Assembly: GCA_017394865.1 (NCBI GenBank)
Contig: JAFPWT010000008.1
Location: 147,417-211,416, forward strand
Reading direction: 5' to 3'
Origin: Bacteroidales bacterium
GTDB taxonomy: Bacteria > Bacteroidota > Bacteroidia > Bacteroidales > F082
Length of the DNA: 64,000 bases
Shown here: positions 18,608-27,230 of the stretch, one piece after another
Numbering within the stretch: the first letter of the stretch is position 1
Layout of the letters: the number at the start of each line of letters is the position of its first letter
Position numbers and translations under genes: made by a program
The notes under the pieces: model-generated
Told to the model about the DNA's origin: nothing
Databases searched by the model: none
What the model saw: the letters and a program-made list of their open reading frames with translations, nothing else

Positions 18608-19192
18608 ATGCAGAAAACCAGTCCAGAGATTTCCGAACTCAAGCAGCAAATCGAAGAAAGCGTAGGGCGGAAGATGAAGACCTCTTCCGATTTTTTCTTC
18701 CTCAGCGGTGCCATTTGGGAGCGTATCCACGAAAACCTCAGCACCTCCACGCTAAAACGCCTCTGGGGTTATGTCGACGGTCCCGACAAAACCCGTGACA
18801 GCACACTCGATATCCTCTCGCATTTCCTTGGTTTCAGCAACTGGGACAGTTTCATCAACCACATCAGCCAAAATAATGGCTCCGACCAAGTGCAAACGGA
18901 ATACATCAAAACCGACGGCCTTTCGGTTGGCGACCTCGTCAGCGTGTCATGGAAGCCCAACCGCCGCTGTACCTTCCGCTATCTCGGCGACTATAAGTTC
19001 ATTGTGGAACAGGCCGAGAACTCCAAGCTAAAAGTGGGCAACACTTTCCAATGCGGCCTCTTCATCCTTGGCGAGCCACTCTACCTTAACGACCTCGTTC
19101 AAGGCGACAATCCTCCCGTTGCCTTTGTGGTGGGCAACAAGGATGGGCTTTGTGAATTGGGAAAGGGCATCAACCCTTTATCTGAAGATTAA
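18608..19192 (+). CDS. probable regulatory protein with Bacteroidetes LKRLWGY domain
   Basis: 194 residues from ATG 18608 (an earlier ATG at 18542 falls in the kinase promoter). The N-terminal 75 residues (ISELKQQIEESVGRKMKT.., TLKRLWGYVDG, STLDILSHFLGFSNWDSF) form a helical domain common in Bacteroidetes and thought to be helix-turn-helix-like. The C-terminal half (LSVGDLVSVSWKPNRRCTFRYLGDYKFIVE.. ) looks like a small beta-barrel. It diverges from the kinase and its 3' end overlaps the convergent radical SAM gene by 23 bp. It may regulate the kinase; this is inference. Confidence 0.8.
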   Translation: MQKTSPEISELKQQIEESVGRKMKTSSDFFFLSGAIWERIHENLSTSTLKRLWGYVDGPDKTRDSTLDILSHFLGFSNWDSFINHISQNNGSDQVQTEYIKTDGLSVGDLVSVSWKPNRRCTFRYLGDYKFIVEQAENSKLKVGNTFQCGLFILGEPLYLNDLVQGDNPPVAFVVGNKDGLCELGKGINPLSED

Positions 19193-19925
19193 AACCTTCA
19201 TCGATCAAAGGTTTGAGAAACGCTCTCATCTCCTCCACGGTGAACTTCTGTAAGCCTTCCTCGGGGGTGGGTCGGTCGATGGTGTAGGCCATCACCTCAC
19301 GGGGTTTCAGCAAGCGGACAATGTCCATCCAGCCGCTCAAAACCTCGGGTGAAGAGGAATCAAAGTCCTTACTCTTCAAAAACATGGTCTGCAAAATGAA
19401 GTCGCCATTGAACTGCTTCAAGGCCTCCACTACCCTATTCACGTCGTAACCTGGCGCTGGATGGTTGATCTTCTCCACCAGTTCATTGGTCGGAGCGTCA
19501 ATCTTCATGATGGGATTGTCGACCTTCCGCAAAGCCCTGAAGATCTCAGGACGATGCGCTTGGGTGGCATTGGACAGCACCGACACCTTGGCAAAAGGAT
19601 AATACTTGTTGCGCAAGGCCAAAGTGTCATCGATAATCTGCGGGAAATCAGGATTGATGGTCGATTCGCCGTCACCGCTGAAGGTGATCGAATCCACCGG
19701 GATCCTATCGGCAACCAACTGTTTGAGTTTGGCTTCGAGTGCCTCACAAACTTCGGCAGCCTTGGGCAAACGCGTGTCGCCTCGACCGTCCTTATTCCAA
19801 CCGCACTCGCAATAGATACAGTCGAAGGTACAAATCTTGCCATTTACAGGCAACAGATTTATCCCCAAAGAACTACCCAACCGACGACTGAAGATCGGTC
19901 CGAAAACGGTTTCTTCCCTGACCAT
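19170..19925 (-). CDS. radical SAM protein
   Basis: 251 residues starting MVREETVFGPIFSRRLGSSLG. The iron-sulfur cluster motif is CTFDCIYCE (CX3CX2C) near residue 33, followed by TFSGDGESTINP, the strand and glycine motif seen in radical SAM barrels of the wyosine-like/COG0731 group. A substrate cannot be named. The start is chosen 5 bp after the DPP-IV stop; a longer reading overlaps that gene. Probably cotranscribed with DPP-IV. Confidence 0.9.
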   Translation of the reverse strand: MVREETVFGPIFSRRLGSSLGINLLPVNGKICTFDCIYCECGWNKDGRGDTRLPKAAEVCEALEAKLKQLVADRIPVDSITFSGDGESTINPDFPQIIDDTLALRNKYYPFAKVSVLSNATQAHRPEIFRALRKVDNPIMKIDAPTNELVEKINHPAPGYDVNRVVEALKQFNGDFILQTMFLKSKDFDSSSPEVLSGWMDIVRLLKPREVMAYTIDRPTPEEGLQKFTVEEMRAFLKPLIDEGFNLQIKG

Positions 19926-19930
19926 GATGT

Positions 19931-22150
19931 TTATTCTCCCAGCAGGTGCTTGAAAAGGAAATTGTCGATCTTGGTGAAGAGATGCATGCGGCATTCGCCG
20001 TCACCGTACTCGTAACCGCCGTAGATGCCGTGGTTCTTGTTGGGATAGATCATCAGGTCGAACTGTTTGCCGTTGCTGATCATGGCCTTGATCAACTCCA
20101 TAGCATTCTGGTAGTGGACGTTATCGTCGCCGCTACCGTGGCACAGCAGGTAGTTGCCCTTGATCAGTTGGGTGTTGTGCACCGGTGAGTTCAGGTCATA
20201 GCCATCAGGGTTCTCCTGCGGGGTGCGCATGAAACGCTCGGTGTAGACGTTGTCGTAATAGCGCCAGTTGGTCACAGGGGCCACCGACACGGCAGTGCTG
20301 ATGACGTCGGCGCCCTTGGTGATGCCGTTGGCGGCCATGAAGCCGCCGTAGCTCCAGCCGTAGATACCAATACGGTTGGCATCCACGTAAGGCAGCTTGC
20401 CCATGTACTTGGCCAAGGTAATCATATCCTCGGTCTCGTACTTGCCCAACTGCAGGTAAGTCATCTTCTTGAAGACTTCGCCCTGGGCACCGCTACCTCT
20501 GTTATTGATGGAAACGCTGATAATGCCATGTTGGGCAAGCAACTGCAGCCACCAGAAGTCGCTGTCGGCCCAAGCGTTGTTCACGGTTTGGTGACCGGGA
20601 CCGCCATACACGTAGATCAGCACGGGATATTTCTTGTTCGGATCGAAGTCGGGAGGCAGGATCTCCCAGGCATCCACGTCCACTTGTGTACCATCGGGCA
20701 AAGTGAAAGCAGGGTCACTGATCTTCATGAGTTTCTTCTCACCGAGGTTGAAAGTCTTAAGCTTCTCGGCGAATTCGTGGTTGTCCTCGAGCACACGCAC
20801 CAGCTTGCCCCTATTGGTATAGAGTTCATACTGACGCGGCTGGGTAATGGACGAGTTGATATTAATCAGGTAACTGAAGTCATTGCTGAAACGTGCCTGA
20901 TTGGTGCCGGGACGGCCGATCACCTCACGCATCTTGCCTTTCAGGTTGACGGCATAGATCTGACGATCCACGGGCGTGTTTTTGGCAGCTTGGAAGAACA
21001 CCTCCTTGCCATCGAAGCCATACACTTGGGTCACGTCCCACTCACCGCTGGTGAGCTGTTTTACCAAGGTACCATCGAGGAGATACAAATAAATGTGGTT
21101 ATAGCCGCTCTTCTCCGAGGTCATCAGGAAGCTGTTGCCGTCATCGAGGAAGGTCCAATCGTCGGTGATGTCGATGTAATAGTCGTTGGTCTCATCGTAG
21201 AACACGCGGCTGGCACCGGTGGTGGCGTTAGCAGCCAAGATCTCCAGATGGTTCTGGTGGCGGTTGAGGCGTTGAATGGCCAGTACATTCGGGTCTTTGG
21301 TCCACTTCATACGAGGCAGGTAGATGTCGGTCTCGGTGCCCGTATCCATCTTCACCGTCTTACCGGTAGTAAGGTCGTATACGTAGATCTCCACGACACT
21401 GTTATCCTCACCTGCCTTGGGGTATTTGAAGCTGTACCATTCGGGATAGAGTCCTTCGAACTCCTCCATCTGGAACTCCCTCACGTTCGACTCGTCAAAC
21501 TTCATATAGGCGATCTTCTTGCCGTCGGGCGACCAGCAGTAGCCTTGCGAGAAGCTGAATTCCTCCTCGTAGACCCAGTCGGGGGCACCATTGATAATAT
21601 GGTTGTAAAGGCCGTCGTAGGTAAACTGTTTCTCCTCCCCTGTCTTCAGGTCCTTGATGAACAGGTTGTTGTCACGCATGAAGCACACCTTGGTGGCGTC
21701 AGGCGAGAAGGTGGCCAGACGTTGCTTTCCGTTTTCCGACAGCGGTTGCAGCGACTTGGTCTTGATATCGTAGACGTAGTAGTTGGCCGTGTAGGAATGG
21801 CGGTAAATGGCCTCCATATCGGTCAGGACAAGGAGTTTCGACTCGTCGTCGCTCAGCTCGTAATCCTGCATCCTGACGGGCTTCTCTTCCCCTGGCATCA
21901 CCAGATCTTTCATCTCGAAGAGCGTTTTCACCAGCTTGCCGGTCTTGTAGTTATAAATGTTAAGGGCGCCTTTCTCGAAGCTGCCGTAGGTGACGCCATC
22001 TTTCATGGAGTTCATGCCACGGACACTTTTTTGCGAGAAGGTCGGATACATGTAGAGGTCTTCAAGGGTGAAGTTTTGTTTTTCCTGTGCGGTGACAAGG
22101 AGGGTTCCCATCAAAAGGAACAGGGTAAGGAACAGTGATCTGGTTTTCAT
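19931..22150 (-). CDS. dipeptidyl peptidase IV, S9 family
   Basis: 739-residue exported serine peptidase that cuts Xaa-Pro dipeptides. A signal peptide (MKTRSLFLTLFLLMGTLLVTAQ) is followed by the DPP-IV beta-propeller (residues about 40-490, with the EEEFSF motif that binds the peptide N-terminus) and the alpha/beta hydrolase domain with Ser in GWSYGG (about 600), Asp in GSGDDNVHYQN (about 675) and His in NKNHGIYG (about 705). All catalytic residues are present. The -7 element TACCTTTG is at 22174-22181. Confidence 0.96.
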   Translation of the reverse strand: MKTRSLFLTLFLLMGTLLVTAQEKQNFTLEDLYMYPTFSQKSVRGMNSMKDGVTYGSFEKGALNIYNYKTGKLVKTLFEMKDLVMPGEEKPVRMQDYELSDDESKLLVLTDMEAIYRHSYTANYYVYDIKTKSLQPLSENGKQRLATFSPDATKVCFMRDNNLFIKDLKTGEEKQFTYDGLYNHIINGAPDWVYEEEFSFSQGYCWSPDGKKIAYMKFDESNVREFQMEEFEGLYPEWYSFKYPKAGEDNSVVEIYVYDLTTGKTVKMDTGTETDIYLPRMKWTKDPNVLAIQRLNRHQNHLEILAANATTGASRVFYDETNDYYIDITDDWTFLDDGNSFLMTSEKSGYNHIYLYLLDGTLVKQLTSGEWDVTQVYGFDGKEVFFQAAKNTPVDRQIYAVNLKGKMREVIGRPGTNQARFSNDFSYLININSSITQPRQYELYTNRGKLVRVLEDNHEFAEKLKTFNLGEKKLMKISDPAFTLPDGTQVDVDAWEILPPDFDPNKKYPVLIYVYGGPGHQTVNNAWADSDFWWLQLLAQHGIISVSINNRGSGAQGEVFKKMTYLQLGKYETEDMITLAKYMGKLPYVDANRIGIYGWSYGGFMAANGITKGADVISTAVSVAPVTNWRYYDNVYTERFMRTPQENPDGYDLNSPVHNTQLIKGNYLLCHGSGDDNVHYQNAMELIKAMISNGKQFDLMIYPNKNHGIYGGYEYGDGECRMHLFTKIDNFLFKHLLGE

Positions 22151-22173
22151 TTTCGATAAGTATTAAAGATGGG

Positions 22174-22181
22174 CAAAGGTA
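22174..22181 (-). promoter_or_regulatory. -7 element of the DPP-IV promoter
   Basis: Minus-strand TACCTTTG 23 bp before the ATG; the -33 element is weak. Confidence 0.5.
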
Positions 22182-22210
22182 AGGAATTGTAGGATATAAA
22201 AAATTTGGAA

Positions 22211-24136
22211 TTATTCCTTCACAAAGTGGAGGGTTTGGTTGCCGCAACGAACCATATAGAAGCCGGGAGCCAGGTCGCTGATATTGATATCCTGTTCGGC
22301 GGAGGCGTTGACGGTTTTGACCATCTTGCCAAGGCTGTTGTAAAACACCACTTCGTTATTGTCTTCGATGCCTTCAATGCGGAGAGTTTCCTTGGCGGGG
22401 TTGGGATAGACGTTGAGGGTGGTCATGCCGGATTCATTGACGCTTGTTGCCTTGAATAAGGCCTCCAGGGTCATGCCGTTATTGACGACGACGGTACGCG
22501 GGTTTTGGGTGTTGCCATCGTTCCAACGATCAAACACATAGCCATCGTAAGGAATGGCTCGGACGGTGACTTCGCTGCCAGCAAGGTAGGTTCCGGTACC
22601 GGTAACGGTACCTTGAGTGGGATTACAGCTCACAGTGAGGGTAAAATGTGGGATTGGAGTAGCGGAAGCAACGATATTAATGTCGTCGATAAACCAATAA
22701 TGGCCGTCGAGTCCAGCGTATTTGAAAGCGATATAAACTGTCTGGCCTTCATAGGCAGAAAGGTCGATCTCAACTTGTTTCCATTCATCAGTTGCTTGTT
22801 CAACGCCATTCCAAACCTCGGTGAAGCTTGCAGGATTGGTATCGGTAGTGGATACCCAAACACCTTCATAACGGCATTTCCAATACGCTTCTTCGTAAGA
22901 ACTGAAAGTCATTTTGATCTCACCACGAGCCTGCAGTGAAATCCGTGGGCTGATGAGCCAGCCTTCTTGATCATTGTCTTCATTGAGGAAGTGGGCTGCA
23001 AAGTAATTGCCAGTCGCTGGTTCCAAATAGGATACACCCCAGCGTTGCCAACAAGAAATGAACGGCATAAAGTTGTGGTTGAAACTATTGGCACCTTCAT
23101 CCAGCACCGTCCAGCAGGTCCAGTCGGTGGTGCCCATCTCGAAGCCCTCGAAATAAGGCAGGGTGCGGACGCTTTCGTTGGAGCATGGAAGCTCGGTCAC
23201 ATACAGGTCGTATAGATAGCAGTTATCGAAAGAATAAAGCACTTCACCGTTCTTGCAAACGATGCCATGCTGGTTGTTGTCGCATCCCACGTAGAACACA
23301 CCTTCTTCATTAACGCTGACGGCTCTCATCCAGGCATCCTCTCCCAAAGTGTGGTTATAGAGCAACTCTTCGTTTTTCCAGACACACACATCGGAACTTC
23401 CCTTATAACCGGCGACATAGATATCGCCGGCATCCACCTTGATGTTCATGCCGAACGCAGATTCAGATTCATCACCCAAGGTATAGACATCATACCAATC
23501 ACGAAAGACTATAGTGTTTTGGCTTGTTGTGACAACCAGGTAATAAAACTTTTGGTTACTAAAGGTGATGGACCTCACTTCGGCGTCGGGATATTGGTAG
23601 TACGCAGCGTCATTGACCCAGACGAAGCCTTTCTTAACGCCATCCACATACTGATACCCACCGGCATAAACAACACCGTCCTTATAATCAACGCTGAGAA
23701 CCTCGCTGTCGTTAGCGAGATCGCCTAAGACATAAAACGGGTTGGCATCGTCGTTTTTCCAAATCACGGCGACTTTCACACCACCCACAGTTCTGTAGCC
23801 GCCAGCGATAAGATCGCCATTGTCAAAAACGATGTCGTTGATCTGGGTATCTGAAAAAGGATTGTTAAGCAGAATATCGTCGTTGCGGAAGATATCCCCG
23901 TAATCGGTGTTTCTGACATAATACACATCGTTGGTTGAAGGATCAACTGCGATGGAAGATGAATAGGCATCGAGATCCATATAGGTCTGTTCATAAAGCT
24001 TTTGGTCGTTTTTGTAAACAACGGCCACTCTCTTTCCATCGGAATTGGTGTAATAACCCGTGGAATAGATGTCTTGGGCTTTGGTCATGCCGACTATCGA
24101 GATTAAGGCCAAAAAAGAAAATAAAAGTTTTTTCAT
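22211..24136 (-). CDS. secreted multidomain protein with type IX secretion C-terminal domain
   Basis: 641 residues. Signal peptide MKKLLFSFLALISIVGMTKA; a repeat region (about 20-310) of alternating GGYR/AGGY and VWKND segments that looks like a beta-propeller; a cleaved-adhesin/MAM-like jelly-roll domain (about 322-490, from LPYFEGFE to WFIDDINIV); a divergent InlB B-repeat-like domain (TVSCNPTQGTVTGTGTY, to about 560); and a T9SS sorting domain (LNVYPNPAKETLRIEG, ending FYMVRCGNQTLHFVKE). It should be exported by the type IX system and attached to or released from the surface. No catalytic motif is seen. Confidence 0.88.
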   Translation of the reverse strand: MKKLLFSFLALISIVGMTKAQDIYSTGYYTNSDGKRVAVVYKNDQKLYEQTYMDLDAYSSSIAVDPSTNDVYYVRNTDYGDIFRNDDILLNNPFSDTQINDIVFDNGDLIAGGYRTVGGVKVAVIWKNDDANPFYVLGDLANDSEVLSVDYKDGVVYAGGYQYVDGVKKGFVWVNDAAYYQYPDAEVRSITFSNQKFYYLVVTTSQNTIVFRDWYDVYTLGDESESAFGMNIKVDAGDIYVAGYKGSSDVCVWKNEELLYNHTLGEDAWMRAVSVNEEGVFYVGCDNNQHGIVCKNGEVLYSFDNCYLYDLYVTELPCSNESVRTLPYFEGFEMGTTDWTCWTVLDEGANSFNHNFMPFISCWQRWGVSYLEPATGNYFAAHFLNEDNDQEGWLISPRISLQARGEIKMTFSSYEEAYWKCRYEGVWVSTTDTNPASFTEVWNGVEQATDEWKQVEIDLSAYEGQTVYIAFKYAGLDGHYWFIDDINIVASATPIPHFTLTVSCNPTQGTVTGTGTYLAGSEVTVRAIPYDGYVFDRWNDGNTQNPRTVVVNNGMTLEALFKATSVNESGMTTLNVYPNPAKETLRIEGIEDNNEVVFYNSLGKMVKTVNASAEQDINISDLAPGFYMVRCGNQTLHFVKE

Positions 24137-24171
24137 AGCAAAAACAAATGAAAGGTTCGTTATATTAGCCC

Positions 24172-24200
24172 CAAAATTACAAAAAAGTGTGATTATTCAA
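24172..24200 (-). promoter_or_regulatory. promoter of the T9SS cargo gene
   Basis: Minus-strand TAATTTTG (24172-24179) with TTG (24198-24200) 18 bp upstream, 36 bp before the ATG. Confidence 0.65.
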
Positions 24201-24220
24201 CAGTAAAAAAGGATAAAAAA

Positions 24221-24249
24221 AATAACCCACTGAAAATCAGTGGGTTATT
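24221..24249 (-). terminator. 13-bp perfect hairpin with T-run on the minus strand
   Basis: AATAACCCACTGA (24221-24233), loop AAA, TCAGTGGGTTATT (24237-24249). On the minus strand it is followed by TTTTTT. No minus gene lies upstream, so it may insulate the two divergent promoters. The arms share AATAACCC/GGGTTATT with the palindrome at 27090-27111. Confidence 0.6.
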
Positions 24250-24278
24250 AAATTCTGTGGGACATACATTTGACACAG

Positions 24279-24308
24279 TTGTTAATTCGAAATAAACCAG
24301 TAAATTTG
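24279..24308 (+). promoter_or_regulatory. promoter of the 24349-26242 gene pair
   Basis: TTG (24279-24281), 19 bp, TAAATTTG (24301-24308). A second TACATTTG lies at 24265-24272. Confidence 0.7.
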
Positions 24309-24348
24309 CAGCTCAATAGCAACATCATCAGTTCTTTAAATGTCAAAA

Positions 24349-24687
24349 ATGAAAACCAACAAGAAATACCTGAAAGCCTTTATGCTTTCCTTGGGACTGG
24401 CGGGGGGGTTGCTGCTATCGGTTTCTGCCACGGCTCAAAGCATGGGTGGTGGGGTATTCGGCTATGGCAACGGTTCTATTGTCGAACCACAACGCGACGG
24501 TGTGTTTGATACCCGCTCGCTAGACGGTGGTTACAGTCTCCACAACCAACAGTTCGGCGCTGACAATGGCGGCTACAACCTCTACAACCAGACCTTCGGG
24601 CAAGACACTCCCTTGGGAAGCGGTCTATTCATCGTGGCAGTCGCGGGTGCAGCCTACGCTTTCAGAAAACGGAAAAAGAACAATTAA
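24349..24687 (+). CDS. small exported protein with sorting-signal-like C-terminus
   Basis: 112 residues from ATG 24349 (an ATG at 24340 would add MSK). N-terminal signal peptide (KAFMLSLGLAGGLLLSVSATAQ), a Gly/Asn/Tyr-rich middle with two imperfect repeats (LHNQQFGADNGGY; LYNQTFGQDTP), and a C-terminus of PLGSG, a hydrophobic helix (LFIVAVAGAAYAF) and RKRKKNN. That tripartite tail is the layout of sortase- or exosortase-type sorting signals. It lies 16 bp before the lipoprotein gene and is probably cotranscribed. Function unknown. Confidence 0.82.
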   Translation: MKTNKKYLKAFMLSLGLAGGLLLSVSATAQSMGGGVFGYGNGSIVEPQRDGVFDTRSLDGGYSLHNQQFGADNGGYNLYNQTFGQDTPLGSGLFIVAVAGAAYAFRKRKKNN

Positions 24688-24703
24688 AAAAACACAGATA
24701 GAA

Positions 24704-26242
24704 ATGAAGAAACTTAGCACAATCATCATCACAATAGTCTTGCTTCTCGGCTTGGCGCAGTGCAATAAACAAGAAATGCCCGCCACGCCCAACGCCGAGG
24801 GCAAGTGGGTACACATCACCATGAAGGTGGCCGACGGCGCAAAACACATCGTCTACCCCAACTCAGGCGCGGTGCTTTATAACGAAGGCGATGTAATTTA
24901 TGTGGGCAACGGCGGCCATTATGTTGGTTCGTTGACCTACACTAACGGCGTTTTCAGCGGCGATATCCAATCACCCGTCACCACGGACTACCTGCACTTC
25001 TATTTCGTGGGCGGCTGCGAACCTAGTACCACACCCTCGGAAGGAAACACCACTGATTTCACTGTGAGCATCGCCGACCAAAGCAGCAAGCTGCCCGTGC
25101 TTTCCTACGGCCACTCCACGCATAAATACACCGACGGCACCGCCACCTACTCGTGCATGTTGGAGAACAAGTGCGGTCTGGTAAAGTTTGTGCCCGCAAC
25201 AGCGACAGATGAGACCGTCACCGTCGGCGGCATGAAGACCACAGCCACCATCGACTTCGCCACTCCTAACATCACACCGACAGCAACCACGGGTAATGTG
25301 GCTCTCTATGCCGAGAGCAATGCCGCCAAATGGGCCATCCTCCTTGTTCAGGATGAAGTTAGCACACCAACTGTGACCATCGCCGGCTACGAATCAAGCA
25401 TAACAAGCGTTCCCGCCGTGAGCGAGAACATGTACTACACGACAGGTGTCAGCATAACTATGACAGAAGCACCTTATATCGATGCTGAGTTCTCAGTTGC
25501 CTCCGGCACCACCGTCAAGTTCTCGAAAGGCAACCTGCAATACCAAGGCTCGACCGACAAATTCCGCTTCGCCGAGAACCAGTACGACGTTGTGGGCAAT
25601 GCGGCGGGCAACACCGCACCTTCGGCAAGCCAGTCAGTATGGATCGACCTCTTCGGCTGGGGTACCTCGGGCTACGACAGCAAGTATCCGTACATGACCA
25701 GCACCACAAACAGCAATTACGGCGGCGGCGCTAATGACATCGCCGGCACCAACTATGACTGGGGTGTGTACAACAGACAGAGCAACCAGGACAAGATATT
25801 GGACGGCGGTGACCACGCATGGCGCACCCTCACCAGGAACGAGTGGGTGTATGTGGTCAACGAAAGAAGCACCACATCTGGGCACAGATACGCCAAAGCA
25901 CAAGTGTGCGGCATAAAAGGACTCATGCTGTTTCCCGACAACTGGAGCGACGACACATATACGTTTACCAACTACAATGCCGGTGATAGTAAATTTTTTA
26001 CACCGATAGACGCTTCCGATTGGGTGGCTCTTGAGAGCGCGGGTTGTGTGTTCCTTCCGATTGCCGGCCGCCGGAGTGGTACTTCGGTCGACAATGTTGG
26101 TTCCATAGGGTACTACTGGTCTAGCACTTGCAGCGGCGGCAGCGCCGACTACGCGCTCCGCGTGGGCTTCGATAAGGACTATGTCAATCCAAATCGCAGC
26201 GACGACCGTAAATACGGGTACTCGGTGCGTCTCGTCTTTTAG
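24704..26242 (+). CDS. lipoprotein with fimbrillin-like and FISUMP domains
   Basis: 512 residues from ATG 24704; longer readings start inside the previous gene. The lipoprotein signal is MKKLSTIIITIVLLLGLAQC. Residues about 30-250 resemble fimbrillin-type beta-sandwich proteins (GAVLYNEGDVIYVGNGG; LENKCGLVKF). The C-terminal part from FSKGNLQYQGSTDKFRFAENQ to YGYSVRLVF is a FISUMP-like domain with WR.L...EW, FLPIAGRR and GYYWSST motifs. It is probably displayed on the cell surface. Two shorter FISUMP lipoproteins follow on the other strand. Confidence 0.85.
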   Translation: MKKLSTIIITIVLLLGLAQCNKQEMPATPNAEGKWVHITMKVADGAKHIVYPNSGAVLYNEGDVIYVGNGGHYVGSLTYTNGVFSGDIQSPVTTDYLHFYFVGGCEPSTTPSEGNTTDFTVSIADQSSKLPVLSYGHSTHKYTDGTATYSCMLENKCGLVKFVPATATDETVTVGGMKTTATIDFATPNITPTATTGNVALYAESNAAKWAILLVQDEVSTPTVTIAGYESSITSVPAVSENMYYTTGVSITMTEAPYIDAEFSVASGTTVKFSKGNLQYQGSTDKFRFAENQYDVVGNAAGNTAPSASQSVWIDLFGWGTSGYDSKYPYMTSTTNSNYGGGANDIAGTNYDWGVYNRQSNQDKILDGGDHAWRTLTRNEWVYVVNERSTTSGHRYAKAQVCGIKGLMLFPDNWSDDTYTFTNYNAGDSKFFTPIDASDWVALESAGCVFLPIAGRRSGTSVDNVGSIGYYWSSTCSGGSADYALRVGFDKDYVNPNRSDDRKYGYSVRLVF

Positions 26243-26298
26243 TTCGAGGCAACATAAGACACATTTGGGAGGCGGCCTTTTTTTGAGGGGGACCGCCG

Positions 26299-27030
26299 TT
26301 ATTTCTGAGATGACGAACGCACAGGACGGACAGATCGACCTTCGCTCCGGGGGTAGTCGAACACGTAATAGCCGCCAGAACTAAAGTTGAAGTTCCACGC
26401 GTTGTACGGGCTGAGGGTATCTAGCGAACTCGACCAGTAGTAGCCGATGCTGCCAGCACTGTTGTGTACGTCGTCCCAACGGTAGCCGACCGCGGGCAGG
26501 AAGAGACTGTTGCCGTTAGAGGCGGTGAACAGCCTGCCGTTCACCCCGTTCTGTGCCATCCATGTGTGAGTGGTGTACAGGTAGAGTTCCCTCCATTGTT
26601 CGACTGTGGGCATGCACCAGCCGCTACCCCAGTTTGCCGTGGCGGCATCGTCCATCAACTGCAACACGGTTAAAGTGTCGGTGAAACCGTTGTAGCCAAA
26701 GTTGGAATCACTGCAGTACTTGGTGAGCGTATTCAGTCCCTCACCGCCGTTGCAGTACTTGTAAGTGCTCCAATCGTAGGTGGTTTTCTGCGTGGTCTCG
26801 CCCCAAGCGAAGTAGTCGCCATATCCTTCTGGAGTGTCCGCTCCAACGTTGCAGGTCGCCCACAGGGTGCCGCTCGGCAGCCCAAGGTCAACATAGTCGT
26901 GGCCATTGTAAGTGCCAGTCCCACTTCCATTACCGCTCACATCGTTGTTTCCATCGGGCTTACATCCAGCGGCAACCACAATTACCATTATTAACATGAT
27001 GAATGCCAAAACTCTTGTAGATTTTCTCAT
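26299..27030 (-). CDS. FISUMP-domain lipoprotein
   Basis: 243 residues from MRKSTRVLAFIML; the earlier ATG at 27063 overlaps the promoter. Lipobox is VVVAAGC. The mature protein carries a FISUMP-type domain: DYVDLGLPSGTLWATCNVGA, FAWGETT, YKYCNGG, GWCMPTVEQWREL, FTASNGNSLFLPAVGYR, GYYWSSSLD and SVRPVRS. It is a close paralogue of the gene at 27231-27938. Acidic, Gly/Asn-rich linker after the lipid-anchored Cys suggests surface exposure. Role unknown. Confidence 0.88.
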   Translation of the reverse strand: MRKSTRVLAFIMLIMVIVVAAGCKPDGNNDVSGNGSGTGTYNGHDYVDLGLPSGTLWATCNVGADTPEGYGDYFAWGETTQKTTYDWSTYKYCNGGEGLNTLTKYCSDSNFGYNGFTDTLTVLQLMDDAATANWGSGWCMPTVEQWRELYLYTTHTWMAQNGVNGRLFTASNGNSLFLPAVGYRWDDVHNSAGSIGYYWSSSLDTLSPYNAWNFNFSSGGYYVFDYPRSEGRSVRPVRSSSQK

Positions 27031-27052
27031 GATGTTGAATGTTTGAATGGAG

Positions 27053-27060
27053 CAAAGATA
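27053..27060 (-). promoter_or_regulatory. -7 element of the FISUMP lipoprotein promoter
   Basis: Minus-strand TATCTTTG 22 bp before the ATG at 27030; no clear -33 element. Confidence 0.5.
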
Positions 27061-27089
27061 CAAAAAACGCAGAAGGAACTATTTAAAAA

Positions 27090-27111
27090 AATAACCCGCC
27101 GGCGGGTTATT
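27090..27111 (-). terminator. perfect palindrome terminator after the second FISUMP gene
   Basis: AATAACCCGCC directly followed by GGCGGGTTATT, an 11-bp perfect palindrome. On the minus strand a TTTTTT run follows. It is about 120 bp after the stop of the gene at 27231. Confidence 0.65.
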
Positions 27112-27230
27112 TCGTTTCTGTGAGGTCTCTACCACGAGAATCGCATCAGGCGTTTACGTTTTGCGATTGATTGACGGGGAGAAGGTTAGGACGCAGAAGT
27201 TTGTGATTAGATAAATGGCCTCGATCTATG

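Noticed and set aside
20528-22138. 536-codon plus-strand ORF opposite the DPP-IV gene
   Set aside because: The minus-strand frame has the signal peptide and all catalytic motifs; the plus frame has none.
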